Below, piece by piece: positions 9,176 through 17,802 of a DNA stretch of 64,000 bases. The DNA is from Phycisphaerae bacterium (GTDB lineage: Bacteria; Planctomycetota; Phycisphaerae; Sedimentisphaerales; Anaerobacaceae). A model generated the notes under the pieces. The model was not told the origin of the DNA. It saw nothing but the letters and a program-made list of their open reading frames with translations, and did not search any database. The DNA is taken from positions 1-64,000 of the forward strand of contig JAUWAY010000006.1 in assembly GCA_030601845.1 (NCBI GenBank), written 5' to 3'. Both the position numbers and the translations under genes were made by a program. Within the stretch, counting starts at the first letter, position 1. Each line of letters starts with the position of its first letter.

Positions 9176-12100
9176 ATGGCAGCAAGCGACAAGATAACTC
9201 TTAGCCGACGAAAATTTATGAAATCTCTGGCAGCCACAACAGCAGTGGCTTCTTTGGCAGGAGCAGACTTGGCCTTTGGTGCAAAAGCAGACAGACGCCC
9301 TGACGTGCTGTTCATTTCCATTGAGGACGTCAGCCCACACCGCTTCGGCTGCTGGGGCAACACGGTCTGCAAGACGCCCAACATCGACCAACTGGCCGGC
9401 CAATCCCTCCGCTTCGACCTCGCCCACTGCTCAGCCCCGCCGTGCAATCCTTCGCGCACATCATTGTTAAGCGGTCTGCGCCCGGAAACAACCAAGGTCT
9501 TCGGCAACGCAACGGACTGGAGTGAAGTCCTAAAGCCCGGAACAACTATGCCGGAACATTTTCGGGCGAACGGATACGAGACCATCCGCGTGGGCAAGAT
9601 TTTTCACCGTGGCAACAAGGACCGCGTTTACAACGACACGGCCCGCTGGAGCCGGGTGATAAAGGAAAACGAAGGCCTGCCGAGGCCAAAGAGTCGACGG
9701 TTACCCCTGAAGGGCCCCGGCGTGGAATTCGCAAAGAAAAAACAAGAGGCCGCCAGGCAAGGCATATATATCGGAGGCGGCTCGCCTTTCTCATATGGCC
9801 CATCCGGACTGGACGACCTCGAAGAGACCGATGGAATGAGCGCCACCCAAGCCATCAAACTGTTGTCACAGAAGCGCGACAAACCGCTGTTTCTCGCACT
9901 GGGCTTCCACAAACCGCACCTGGCCTTCACAGCACCACAGAAGTACTTTGATATGTATCTACCCGCGCAGATGATTATTCCAAAAAACCCCGACAGCGAC
10001 GCCGACGGTATGCCCACAGATAAAAGCAAGCTCAGCGATAAAAACCCTTATACACTGAAACAGTGGCGCGAGGCCATCGCCGCCCACTACGCCTGCGTGA
10101 CCTTTATCGATGCGCAGGTCGGCAGGGTGCTCGAGGCCCTGGCCAAATCCGGCCGGGCAGACAACACGATAATCGTGCTCTGGAGCGACCACGGCTTTAT
10201 GCTCGGCGAGCATTACTTGTGGCGCAAGGGGCCCCTGTACGACGAATGTGTTATGGTGGCGCTGCTGATAAAGGCACCCGGCGTAACAAAACCGGCCGGC
10301 GTCTGCAAACGCCCTGTCGAATCCATCGACATCTTCCCGACACTTTTCGACCTCTGCGGCATCCCCATCCCCGATGGACTCGAAGGCATCAGTATGAAAC
10401 CCCTGCTGAAAAATCCCTCAATGCCCTGGAAGAAAGGCGCCATTACCGTACGCGGCGAACGCGACAAATCCATCCGCACCGAGCGCTGGCGCTATACTGA
10501 GTACGGTGGGCCGGATAAGGCCGAACTATTCGACCACCAAACCGACCCGCACGAATTCATCAACCTCGCCAAAGACCCAAAATATGCTGACGTCGTCGCT
10601 GAGTTGAGCCGGCTCCTCAAGGCCGGCTGGAAGGCAACATTGCCGAACCCATCAGCCACCGGCAAGAACCCAGCGCCCGACCCTGTCTATCCCCTGTATG
10701 CGATTTGTTCGGGTGTGCACGAACCCACTCGCCAGGACCTGGAAGTCCTCGCCCGCAATTTTGCCCTTGCCCAGGCAAGCTTTTCGCCGTCTGATATCCG
10801 CACGCTCCACGAGCTCAATCCCGACTTCAAAGCCGTCAAATACTTCAACAGCTCCTACACCTCCAGCGCCGACGAGGTCCCCCGCGTCGAGCAGCGTTTT
10901 CGCCGGGCACTGACGATGTTCCGCGCAGCCGTCCTGGGCCAATCCATCGACACAAAAATCACCGAGTTCGCCCTGCAAGCCCCCCGAAAGAACAGACCGA
11001 TTGCCCTAAAAGCCAGCACGCTGCCGGGCTCACTCAGCTCGGCAGAGCGGAATCGGCCGAGCACAAAATACTACGTAACCTGGATTCGCATCGGCGACGA
11101 GCTGATGCGCATAGACACCTTTGATGTCACCTCAGGCCGAATCAAAGTAACCCGCGGCTTCGACAAAAGCCAGCCGGCCGCCCACAAAGCCGGCTCGCCT
11201 GTCTTCTCGCCCGTGTATCTCGGAAGCACTAATGACACCGGTGCCTATCCGGGCGGGCCGGGCAGCAACCTCCGCTACGCCTTCGACCCGGCAAACGCCG
11301 AAGCTGCCAGGTGGTGTATCGAAAAAGCGACCATTTGCATCGAGCAGGGCTACGACGGGGTGTGGCTGGACATCTGCTCGCCAAACCCATTCAATATGGC
11401 CGACTCCGACGGCAACCACGTCGCCCCCTGGGACTTTCGCACAGGCCAGGACTATGACCGTGACGCCTACCGCGAAGGTCAGGAGATAAAAATTCACGCC
11501 GTCCAGACCGCCATTTATAAAAAGTTCGGTTCCTGGCCCGTGGTAATCGCAAACAATATGGGCAGCTCACGCACCTTTGAGCCCGGCCAGGGTGGGTCAA
11601 AGCTGATGCTTATGCCGACCGAGATTAAGCCCCGCCCGCTGGACGGTTACAGTATTGAAAATTTCGCCGGCTCATTCGCCGCGCGAGCCGTCGACCGCAT
11701 CGGCCACAAGGGGCCGCGTTACCATTCGCTCGATACTTGGCGGAGCAAGCTGATGCTGTTGGCCAAATCCGCACAGCAAAAACTGGCTGCCTATCCGATG
11801 ATTGCAAACGCAGGCAGCAAAAGTAAAATGCTCGAGCCCTTCGGGGACATTCGCGACCGGTTCGAGACCTTCGCCTACGCCAGCTACCTGTTAGCCGTAG
11901 AAAAAGATGCGCCGACCCGCTTGGGCCTGCCGGCCTTTTACGAAAAAGATGGACGCCGATACGCATACCTGCATCCGCGATACTCCTGGCCCATAGGTGC
12001 ACCAACGCAGACCTATCAGCCTGACCAGATTGACCGGTACCGTCCCAAAGGGTATTTGTCCTACGTGCGCCGATTTGACAATGGCCTTGTAATCGTCAAT

Positions 12101-12223
12101 CCATCAGAAAAGGACGACCGCAAGCTGAACCTCGATAAAACATACCTCGACCTGGAAATCCAAAAGGAAATTTCCTCCATCCAGATGAAGGCGCACACCG
12201 GAAAGATACTATTGCGCAAGTAA
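9176..12223 (+). CDS. Tat-exported sulfatase fused to a glycosidase-like domain
   Basis: 1015 residues from the ATG after AGGAAAGGAG. A Tat signal, SRRKFMKS, is followed by a hydrophobic stretch. The sulfatase domain (about 40-500) is iduronate-2-sulfatase-like. The formylglycine site is CNPSR (Cys90), metal-ligand residues are in IEDVSPHRFG, and further ligands are in SDHGFMLGEH. From about residue 510 a second module starts, with DGVWLDICSPNPF and a later WPVVIANNMG, resembling TIM-barrel putative glycoside hydrolases with an acidic residue at a strand end. The fusion would let one secreted protein desulfate and cut a sulfated glycan. The second domain assignment is inference from pattern only. 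The enzyme needs a sulfatase-maturing enzyme not seen here. Confidence 0.85.
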   Translation: MAASDKITLSRRKFMKSLAATTAVASLAGADLAFGAKADRRPDVLFISIEDVSPHRFGCWGNTVCKTPNIDQLAGQSLRFDLAHCSAPPCNPSRTSLLSGLRPETTKVFGNATDWSEVLKPGTTMPEHFRANGYETIRVGKIFHRGNKDRVYNDTARWSRVIKENEGLPRPKSRRLPLKGPGVEFAKKKQEAARQGIYIGGGSPFSYGPSGLDDLEETDGMSATQAIKLLSQKRDKPLFLALGFHKPHLAFTAPQKYFDMYLPAQMIIPKNPDSDADGMPTDKSKLSDKNPYTLKQWREAIAAHYACVTFIDAQVGRVLEALAKSGRADNTIIVLWSDHGFMLGEHYLWRKGPLYDECVMVALLIKAPGVTKPAGVCKRPVESIDIFPTLFDLCGIPIPDGLEGISMKPLLKNPSMPWKKGAITVRGERDKSIRTERWRYTEYGGPDKAELFDHQTDPHEFINLAKDPKYADVVAELSRLLKAGWKATLPNPSATGKNPAPDPVYPLYAICSGVHEPTRQDLEVLARNFALAQASFSPSDIRTLHELNPDFKAVKYFNSSYTSSADEVPRVEQRFRRALTMFRAAVLGQSIDTKITEFALQAPRKNRPIALKASTLPGSLSSAERNRPSTKYYVTWIRIGDELMRIDTFDVTSGRIKVTRGFDKSQPAAHKAGSPVFSPVYLGSTNDTGAYPGGPGSNLRYAFDPANAEAARWCIEKATICIEQGYDGVWLDICSPNPFNMADSDGNHVAPWDFRTGQDYDRDAYREGQEIKIHAVQTAIYKKFGSWPVVIANNMGSSRTFEPGQGGSKLMLMPTEIKPRPLDGYSIENFAGSFAARAVDRIGHKGPRYHSLDTWRSKLMLLAKSAQQKLAAYPMIANAGSKSKMLEPFGDIRDRFETFAYASYLLAVEKDAPTRLGLPAFYEKDGRRYAYLHPRYSWPIGAPTQTYQPDQIDRYRPKGYLSYVRRFDNGLVIVNPSEKDDRKLNLDKTYLDLEIQKEISSIQMKAHTGKILLRK

Positions 12224-12251
12224 GTCAGCACAAATATTCGCTTTTGTCGCT

Positions 12252-13247
12252 CTACCAACCGCCCGGCTGAAGTAAGTCACTTACAGGTTCATTCCACCAG
12301 TTTGGGTCTCTGAAGTACTGTTTGAGCATTATAGCAGCGATGACGCCGTCGGCGACGGCTGTGGACAGTTGCATAGCCGCACCCACCCTGCAGTCCCCAG
12401 CCGCAAATACGCCCGGCACATTCGTCCGCAGATATGCACAATCACACTTGATAAACCCGGCCTTGCTCAGCTCCAAAAAACCCTTCAAAAAGCCGGTATT
12501 CGGCACCATGCCAATAAATATAAAAACGCCATCGCAGGGATAGTTTTCTTCCTTACCGCTTTTTACGTCTTTGAGGATGATTGATTGCACTTTGCCTTCG
12601 CCTTTTATGGCGACTGCTACGGTGCTGAATTTTACAATAAGATTTGAATTCGGCTCGCTGGCTCTTTCCAGAAGCTGCTCAGCCAGAACTCTGGTCGCTC
12701 TGAATTCATCTCTGCGGTGTATCAGCGTTACTTTCTCTGCGAATTTTGTCAGGTGCAGAGTCTCTTCTATTGCCGTATTACCCCCGCCAACGGCGACAAC
12801 GCTTTTTCCCTTAAAAAACGGCGCATCGCAGGTCCCGCAATAACTAACCCCCGCACCTGCGCTGTGAAACTGCTCTTCGCCCGGGACACCAAGTTTGCGA
12901 TAGCTGCTGCCCGGAGCCACAATCACACCTCTTGTGACGAATTTATCCCTGTCACAGTAAACAGCAAGATGGCCGTTTTTTAGTTTATGCAGTTTGGTAA
13001 CTTCGCAGCCGGTCTTTATCTCTGCACCAAAGCCGCTGGCCTGGGTTTGCATTTGTTCAATCAGGCCCGGCCCGTCTATACGCTCGATGCCGGGATAGTT
13101 TTCTATTCTGTCTGTAGTGCTGATTTGTCCGCCGGGCAGAAATCTCTCTAACACTAACGTTTTTAATCTGTCGCGCGAGGCATAAAGGGCGGCTCCAAGA
13201 CCAGCCGGGCCGGCACCGATTATAATACAATCGTAATTTTCAGACAT
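12252..13247 (-). CDS. trxB: Thioredoxin reductase
   Basis: 331 residues from the ATG before SENYDC, with AGGTG 8 nt upstream; a GTG three codons earlier is less well placed. It reduces thioredoxin with NADPH through FAD. The FAD-binding GAGPAGLGAA is near residue 11, the redox-active pair is CGTCDAP near 140, the NADPH-binding motif is GGGNTAIEE followed by HRRDEFRA, and the C-terminal FAD motif is GVFAAGDC. Length is normal. It is convergent with the sulfatase upstream, with 28 nt between stops. Confidence 0.93.
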   Translation of the reverse strand: MSENYDCIIIGAGPAGLGAALYASRDRLKTLVLERFLPGGQISTTDRIENYPGIERIDGPGLIEQMQTQASGFGAEIKTGCEVTKLHKLKNGHLAVYCDRDKFVTRGVIVAPGSSYRKLGVPGEEQFHSAGAGVSYCGTCDAPFFKGKSVVAVGGGNTAIEETLHLTKFAEKVTLIHRRDEFRATRVLAEQLLERASEPNSNLIVKFSTVAVAIKGEGKVQSIILKDVKSGKEENYPCDGVFIFIGMVPNTGFLKGFLELSKAGFIKCDCAYLRTNVPGVFAAGDCRVGAAMQLSTAVADGVIAAIMLKQYFRDPNWWNEPVSDLLQPGGW

Positions 13248-13382
13248 AATACGCACACCTTGCTAAATCCTTAATCCCCAATTATCGGATAATCAAGCCG
13301 TGAGTCTGTTAGCCGTAACTCGGTATTATTCAGATAGCATAATCATACTAAAGTGCCAAGCCAATTTTTGCGTTTTTGCCAA

Positions 13383-13438
13383 CGAGAAAATCGAGTATCG
13401 AACATCGAGAATCCGGCATCGAGTATCGAGCATCGAGC
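13383..13438. repeat. Heptamer array upstream of ffh
   Basis: TCGAGTA-like units in seven or so 7-nt steps. The 310-base gap between trxB and ffh holds this array and the one at 13533 and little else. Confidence 0.85.
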
Positions 13439-13532
13439 GTATTTTGTCCTTGCAAAATCGCCCTAACCCTATTACAATCCCCTTTTTGCAGAATGATTAA
13501 AGCCCAATGCTGGATGCTCATACAACAAGAAA

Positions 13533-13567
13533 ATCGAGTATCGAGCATCAAGTATCGAGAATCGAGG
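13533..13567. repeat. Heptamer array abutting the ffh start
   Basis: TCGAGAA-like units in a 7-nt period run right up to the ATG of ffh. The array therefore forms the translation initiation region, and no ordinary Shine-Dalgarno at the usual distance is seen. Confidence 0.8.
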
Positions 13568-13568
13568 C

Positions 13569-14993
13569 ATGTTTGAATCGTTAACGGAAAAATTCAATTC
13601 GGTATTCAGGTCGTTAGCCGGCCGGGGCAGAATCACCGAGGCCAACATCTCCGACGCTATGCGGGATGTCCGCAAGGCCCTGCTCGAAGCCGATGTCAAC
13701 TACAGTGTGGTAAAGAACTTCTGCAAGGATGTAACCGCCGCGGCCGTCGGTGCTGAGGTGATAAAGAGTCTCCATCCAAGTCAGGTTATGGTTAAAATCG
13801 TCAGTGATGAATTGACCCGGCTGATGGGCCCCGTTGATACTCGTATCTATTTCGTCTCGCCCGGACCTACCATAATTATGTTAGCCGGCTTGCAGGGTGG
13901 CGGCAAAACCACCACCGCTGCCAAACTCGCCAAATACCTCCTCGCCAGGGGCAAAAGACCGCTTCTGGTAGCCGATGACCTGCGAAGACCGGCTGCTATC
14001 GAGCAGTTGGTTATCCTCGGCCAGCAGATAAACATCGATGTCTACAGCGAAGACAGCACCAATTCCATCAGGGTTGCAAAAAATGCTGTAAGGCACGCCC
14101 GCGAAAACGATTACGATGTGGTGGTGCTTGATACCGCCGGCCGGCTGCATATAGACCAGGAGATGATGTCTGAGATTGCAGACGTTGCAAAGGCCATCAA
14201 TCCACACCAGATTTATCTGGTCTGTGATGCAATGACAGGTCAGGACGCCGTCAATTCAGCCAAAGAGTTCAACGAGCGTCTCGAGCTTGACGGCGTTATC
14301 CTCACCAAACTGGACGGTGATGCCCGCGGCGGAGCGGCCCTGAGTGTAAAGGCCGTAACCGGAAAGCCCATCAAATTCGTCGGAGTCGGTGAAAAACTCG
14401 ACAAACTTGAAGAATTCCACCCCGACCGAATGGCAAGCAGAATCCTCGGAATGGGCGACGTCGTAACGCTGGTAGAAAAGGCCCATGAGCAGTTCGACCG
14501 CGAAGAAGCCGAAAAAATGCAAAAGAAAATGGCCAAAGGCAGCTTCGGCTTCGATGACTTCCTGAAGCAAATGCAGGCCGTCAAAAAAATGGGCGGCATC
14601 GCAAATCTGGCCAAAATGATGCCCGGTATGGGAAGCCAGATGGCAGATATGGACCTCGATGAGGGCCAGTTTGGCCAGATGGAAGCCATTGTCCAGTCGA
14701 TGACGACCCAGGAGAGACGCGCCCCGGATATTATTGATGCGTCGAGACGAAGACGAGTCGCTGCAGGCGCCGGCGTGGAACCTAATGCAGTCTCCTCTCT
14801 GGTAAAGACATTTAAGCGAAGCCGCGATATGCTAAAAGCCCTCAGCGCCGGAAGTTTTGGCGGGCTTAAAAGTCTCTTCGCAGGCGGCTTCAATATGGAT
14901 ACCCTAAGCGCTGCTATGGGAGCGGGAAGAAAAATAAAGCAACGCTCAAAACGAAAAAGAAAAATTATGCGAAGAGGAAAAAAACGAAGATAA
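13569..14993 (+). CDS. ffh: Signal recognition particle protein Ffh (SRP54)
   Basis: 474 residues. It binds 4.5S RNA and signal sequences and targets nascent membrane proteins through FtsY. The N domain spans about 1-95. The G domain has the P-loop GLQGGGKTTTAAK, DTAGRLHID and TKLDGDARGG. The Met-rich M domain spans about 325-440, including MTTQERRAP and RRRRVAAGAGV. The C-terminal 20 residues are extremely basic (KQRSKRKRK). This is the first gene of the conserved ffh-rpsP-trmD-rplS order. Its last codons contain a 19-nt sequence repeated just after the next gene (a sulfatase), as if that gene had been inserted here. Confidence 0.95.
   Translation: MFESLTEKFNSVFRSLAGRGRITEANISDAMRDVRKALLEADVNYSVVKNFCKDVTAAAVGAEVIKSLHPSQVMVKIVSDELTRLMGPVDTRIYFVSPGPTIIMLAGLQGGGKTTTAAKLAKYLLARGKRPLLVADDLRRPAAIEQLVILGQQINIDVYSEDSTNSIRVAKNAVRHARENDYDVVVLDTAGRLHIDQEMMSEIADVAKAINPHQIYLVCDAMTGQDAVNSAKEFNERLELDGVILTKLDGDARGGAALSVKAVTGKPIKFVGVGEKLDKLEEFHPDRMASRILGMGDVVTLVEKAHEQFDREEAEKMQKKMAKGSFGFDDFLKQMQAVKKMGGIANLAKMMPGMGSQMADMDLDEGQFGQMEAIVQSMTTQERRAPDIIDASRRRRVAAGAGVEPNAVSSLVKTFKRSRDMLKALSAGSFGGLKSLFAGGFNMDTLSAAMGAGRKIKQRSKRKRKIMRRGKKRR
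14940..14958 (+). repeat. Direct repeat, left copy (ffh tail)
   Basis: The 19-nt sequence CAACGCTCAAAACGAAAAA lies in the last codons of ffh. An identical copy is at 16524-16542, right after the sulfatase stop, so the pair brackets the sulfatase gene. Confidence 0.8.
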
Positions 14994-15045
14994 TACCAAA
15001 TTTAAACAGGGCCGTGAGCGTAAGCGACCGGACAAAAAACTCATT

Positions 15046-16521
15046 ATGAAAAAAAATATAAACCGTCGGGATTTCTTAAAAGTCGTGGGAGTGGGAGCAG
15101 CATCGCTGGCTATGGCGGGATGTCTGGGCGACTCTCAGGACGTTACTGACAGGGCAGGTAACGCTAACAAGCCCAACTTCATCATTATTTTCTGCGACGA
15201 CTTGGGCTACGGTGACCTCGGCTGCTTCGGCTCGAAGAAACACCGTACGCCCAACATCGACCGTATGGCCAACGAAGGAATGCGCTTTACCAGCTTCTAC
15301 GTGACCAGCGGCGTCTGCACGCCGTCCCGGGCAAGCTTGATGACTGGCTGCTATCCCCGCCGGGTGGATCTGCACCAGGATTCTGTCGGCGGATGTGTGT
15401 TGTTCCCTGTTGCTCGCAAGGGGCTCAATCCGAAAGAGATTACCATTGCTGAAATACTCAAACAGGCCGGTTATGCTACGGCCTGCATCGGCAAGTGGCA
15501 CCTGGGAGACCAGCCGGAGTTCCTGCCGAGGCGTCACGGCTTCGATTACTACTTCGGCCTTCCCTACAGCAACGATATGGGGCCGGAGATGCGCCAGATG
15601 CCTCCGCGGATGAATATGAATAATCCTCCGGTGCCTCTGCTGCGAAATGAAAAGGTCATCGAAGCGCCGGTCGAACAGACCACGCTGACGAGGCGCTATA
15701 CAGAAGAGGCGATTAAGTTCATCAGGGCCAATAAAGACAGGCCCTTCTTCCTTTACCTGCCGCACACGATGCCGCATCATCCGGCACACGCCAGCGCCGC
15801 CTTTAGCGGCAAAAGCGCCAACGGCTCCTTCGGTGACGCGGTCGAAGAGATAGATTTCTCAACCGGCAGGATCCTTGCGATGCTGGCAAAACTCGGCATC
15901 GACAACCATACGCTGGTGGTCTTTGCCTCCGACAACGGCGCTTCCCACCACGGCGGCGGCAGCAATGCACCGCTGGCCAGCTGGAAGGGCAGCACAATGG
16001 AAGGCGGTATGCGGTCACCGACTATTATGCGCTGGCCCGGCAGGATCGGTGCCGGCGGAACGTCTGACGAGCTGGCTTCGACGATGGACCTGCTGCCTAC
16101 CTTCGCCCGACTTGCCGGCACCGGGCCGCCCCGCGACCGTATCATCGACGGTAAGGATATTCGGCCACTTATCTTCGGTGAAAAAGGCGCAAAGTCGCCG
16201 CACGAGGCGTTCTATTATTACTTCAGGGAGCAACTGCAGGCGGTGCGTTCCGGCAGGTGGAAACTGCATCTGCCGCTGGCCGAGAGGCAATACAACTTTA
16301 GAGGAGACAGCCGCAAGAGTCCAATGAGACTGTATGACCTGGATGCCGACATCGCAGAAACTACCAATGTCGCGGACGACCATCCCGACATCGTCAAGCA
16401 TCTCCTTGCCTTGGCCGAAAAGGCCCGCGAGGATATCGGCGACGGCCGGCGAAAAGGCAAAAACCAGCGTCCGGCCGGACTGGTCACCAACCCAAAACCG
16501 CTGACTATTTCATTGAAATAA
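15046..16521 (+). CDS. Tat-exported sulfatase lipoprotein
   Basis: 491 residues. The Tat motif NRRDFLK is followed by a lipobox AMAGC, so it is probably anchored after export. Family S1 sulfatase, arylsulfatase A-like: FCDDLGYGDLGC metal ligands, formylglycine site CTPSR (Cys91), IGKWHLGD, and SDNGASHHGG ligands near 290. It hydrolyses sulfate esters of glycans; the substrate is not predictable here. It sits inside the ffh-rpsP cluster, framed by 19-nt direct repeats, and starts 52 nt after ffh, so it probably shares its transcript. Confidence 0.9.
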   Translation: MKKNINRRDFLKVVGVGAASLAMAGCLGDSQDVTDRAGNANKPNFIIIFCDDLGYGDLGCFGSKKHRTPNIDRMANEGMRFTSFYVTSGVCTPSRASLMTGCYPRRVDLHQDSVGGCVLFPVARKGLNPKEITIAEILKQAGYATACIGKWHLGDQPEFLPRRHGFDYYFGLPYSNDMGPEMRQMPPRMNMNNPPVPLLRNEKVIEAPVEQTTLTRRYTEEAIKFIRANKDRPFFLYLPHTMPHHPAHASAAFSGKSANGSFGDAVEEIDFSTGRILAMLAKLGIDNHTLVVFASDNGASHHGGGSNAPLASWKGSTMEGGMRSPTIMRWPGRIGAGGTSDELASTMDLLPTFARLAGTGPPRDRIIDGKDIRPLIFGEKGAKSPHEAFYYYFREQLQAVRSGRWKLHLPLAERQYNFRGDSRKSPMRLYDLDADIAETTNVADDHPDIVKHLLALAEKAREDIGDGRRKGKNQRPAGLVTNPKPLTISLK

Positions 16522-16523
16522 CC

Positions 16524-16542
16524 CAACGCTCAAAACGAAAAA
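16524..16542 (+). repeat. Direct repeat, right copy
   Basis: Identical to 14940-14958. It begins 3 nt after the sulfatase stop and continues into a Lys/Arg-rich frame resembling the ffh tail. Confidence 0.8.
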
Positions 16543-16615
16543 TGCTAAGAGAACGAAAAGGAAAAGTAAAACGGCCGAGGAAAAGAAAATCTCAATTGAG
16601 CAATACCTGAAAAAA

Positions 16616-16891
16616 TTGGCCCGGTTCGCCGACAGCGAATACGGCAAGCTCATAAGAAACCAGTTTAAGGATATTCAAGGCAGCAGTGAGCTGGCAATGT
16701 TAGCCGCACCGAGCAAAGAGGAATTAGAGCAACTCGAAAAGGCAGTGGCGATAATGACACCGGCCGAAAAAGAAAACACTAACAACCTTGCTGATGAACA
16801 GATACAAAGAATCGCAGTTGACGCCAAAATTGACCCGGGGAATTTAGCAATTTTCATAAATGGCTTTACCTTACATTGCAAACGAAAATAA
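16616..16891 (+). CDS. Small protein, possible detached SRP M-domain-like piece
   Basis: 91 residues if started at TTG. The frame is open from 16517 and reads a K/R-rich stretch, then KKISIEQYLKKLARF before the TTG, so the conserved-looking part starts upstream of any good start codon. The C-terminal half has MTPAEKEN, then DEQIQRIA and DAKIDPGNLAIF. This spacing echoes the Ffh M-domain pattern (MTxxE, RRRxA, GV-P, LVKxF). It may be a real small gene or a fragment cut from its 5' end by the sulfatase insertion. A one-base shift in the A-run of the direct repeat would join it to ffh. Confidence 0.45.
   Translation: MARFADSEYGKLIRNQFKDIQGSSELAMLAAPSKEELEQLEKAVAIMTPAEKENTNNLADEQIQRIAVDAKIDPGNLAIFINGFTLHCKRK
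16871..16885 (+). repeat. Second direct repeat, left copy
   Basis: The 15-nt TTACATTGCAAACGA at the 3' end of the small ORF recurs at 17721-17735, bracketing the two membrane-protein genes. Confidence 0.7.
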
Positions 16892-16949
16892 TAAATGGCT
16901 ATAAAGATATGCCAGGTGTAAATAGGTGACCCAAAAAGGAGATTAAATT

Positions 16950-17297
16950 ATGATCGAATTGATAGTCTGGATTGTTTTGGTAGCATTGACAGGCCTGGTT
17001 TGTGTGGCAGTCATTTGTGCTGTTCGAAGACCAATGAATGAACTGTTAAGAACTAACTCATATATTTCCCCAGCCAGGAGCTTTTATTTGCGGGCCTTTA
17101 CAGTTTTGGTCTTTTTGGCAGCTCTTGCTACAGTTTGCCGAATAGATGCTCCAAGCAACGACAAGGCGTTTATCGAATATGTCTGGTGGATTGTTGAGGG
17201 CTTAGAACCCACTTTCTGGGCACTGAGTTTTTGGCTTATGGGATACGTTGCACTTCTGACACTTTTGTTCATGATTCTGGGACGATATCGTGACTAA
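16950..17297 (+). CDS. Small membrane protein, first of a coupled pair
   Basis: 115 residues with three hydrophobic segments (about 3-25, 47-65 and 90-110). The ribosome site AAAGGAG precedes the ATG. No family is recognised. Its stop overlaps the GTG start of the next membrane protein by 8 nt, which suggests translational coupling and a joint complex. The pair lies between 15-nt direct repeats in the ffh-rpsP interval. Confidence 0.65.
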   Translation: MIELIVWIVLVALTGLVCVAVICAVRRPMNELLRTNSYISPARSFYLRAFTVLVFLAALATVCRIDAPSNDKAFIEYVWWIVEGLEPTFWALSFWLMGYVALLTLLFMILGRYRD

Positions 17298-17694
17298 CGA
17301 GCAATACCTGTACATATCATATTTTGCTGCCGCTGCTGGTGGAGTTGTTCTGGCGATCCTGACAGCGATCATACTTGCCCGGCCCAATCGGCAGGCGACA
17401 GAAGGACAGATACTACCAAAGCTTGGAAAATTCCTCAGACGTGTTTTCCCATCCTGGCTTATACTTACGGTACTGCTTGGATTCATATCAGTAAGTTATA
17501 TTGACTGCGCGCATGAGAATTATGCCAAGGTTGTCGCCGACCGTGACCACCTGGTTGACAAAACGCAGGAACAGGTATTTCTGATGTCAATATGTCTGGC
17601 CGTTGCTTTGATGGCCTATGCACTTGTGTTGATGCTGTTTCTATGGGCACGTGCAAGAGCACAACGGTATCATAAAGAAATGCAAAATCAATAG
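17290..17694 (+). CDS. Small membrane protein, second of a coupled pair
   Basis: 134 residues starting at a GTG inside the end of the previous gene. There are three hydrophobic segments (about 5-28, 52-70 and 96-120) and a basic, Arg-rich C-terminus (RARAQRYHK). No family motif is recognised. It is probably co-translated with its upstream neighbour. Confidence 0.65.
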   Translation: MTNEQYLYISYFAAAAGGVVLAILTAIILARPNRQATEGQILPKLGKFLRRVFPSWLILTVLLGFISVSYIDCAHENYAKVVADRDHLVDKTQEQVFLMSICLAVALMAYALVLMLFLWARARAQRYHKEMQNQ

Positions 17695-17720
17695 CACTTT
17701 TTTATAAAAACGGTTATCCT

Positions 17721-17735
17721 TTACATTGCAAACGA
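17721..17735 (+). repeat. Second direct repeat, right copy
   Basis: Identical to 16871-16885. It is located after the membrane-protein pair and 68 nt ahead of rpsP. Confidence 0.7.
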
Positions 17736-17737
17736 GT

Positions 17738-17770
17738 TTCGCCCCCCGATTGTATCGGGATGGCGGAAAT
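17738..17770 (+). promoter_or_regulatory. Hairpin upstream of rpsP
   Basis: A CCCGAT/ATCGGG stem with a 3-nt loop, extended by imperfect TTTCGCC/GGCGGAAA arms, 33 nt before the rpsP start. There is no U-run, so it is not a terminator. It could be a leader structure or another palindromic repeat. Confidence 0.45.
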
Positions 17771-17802
17771 TGATTATAAACTATTAGAAAAAGGAAAAGA
17801 TT

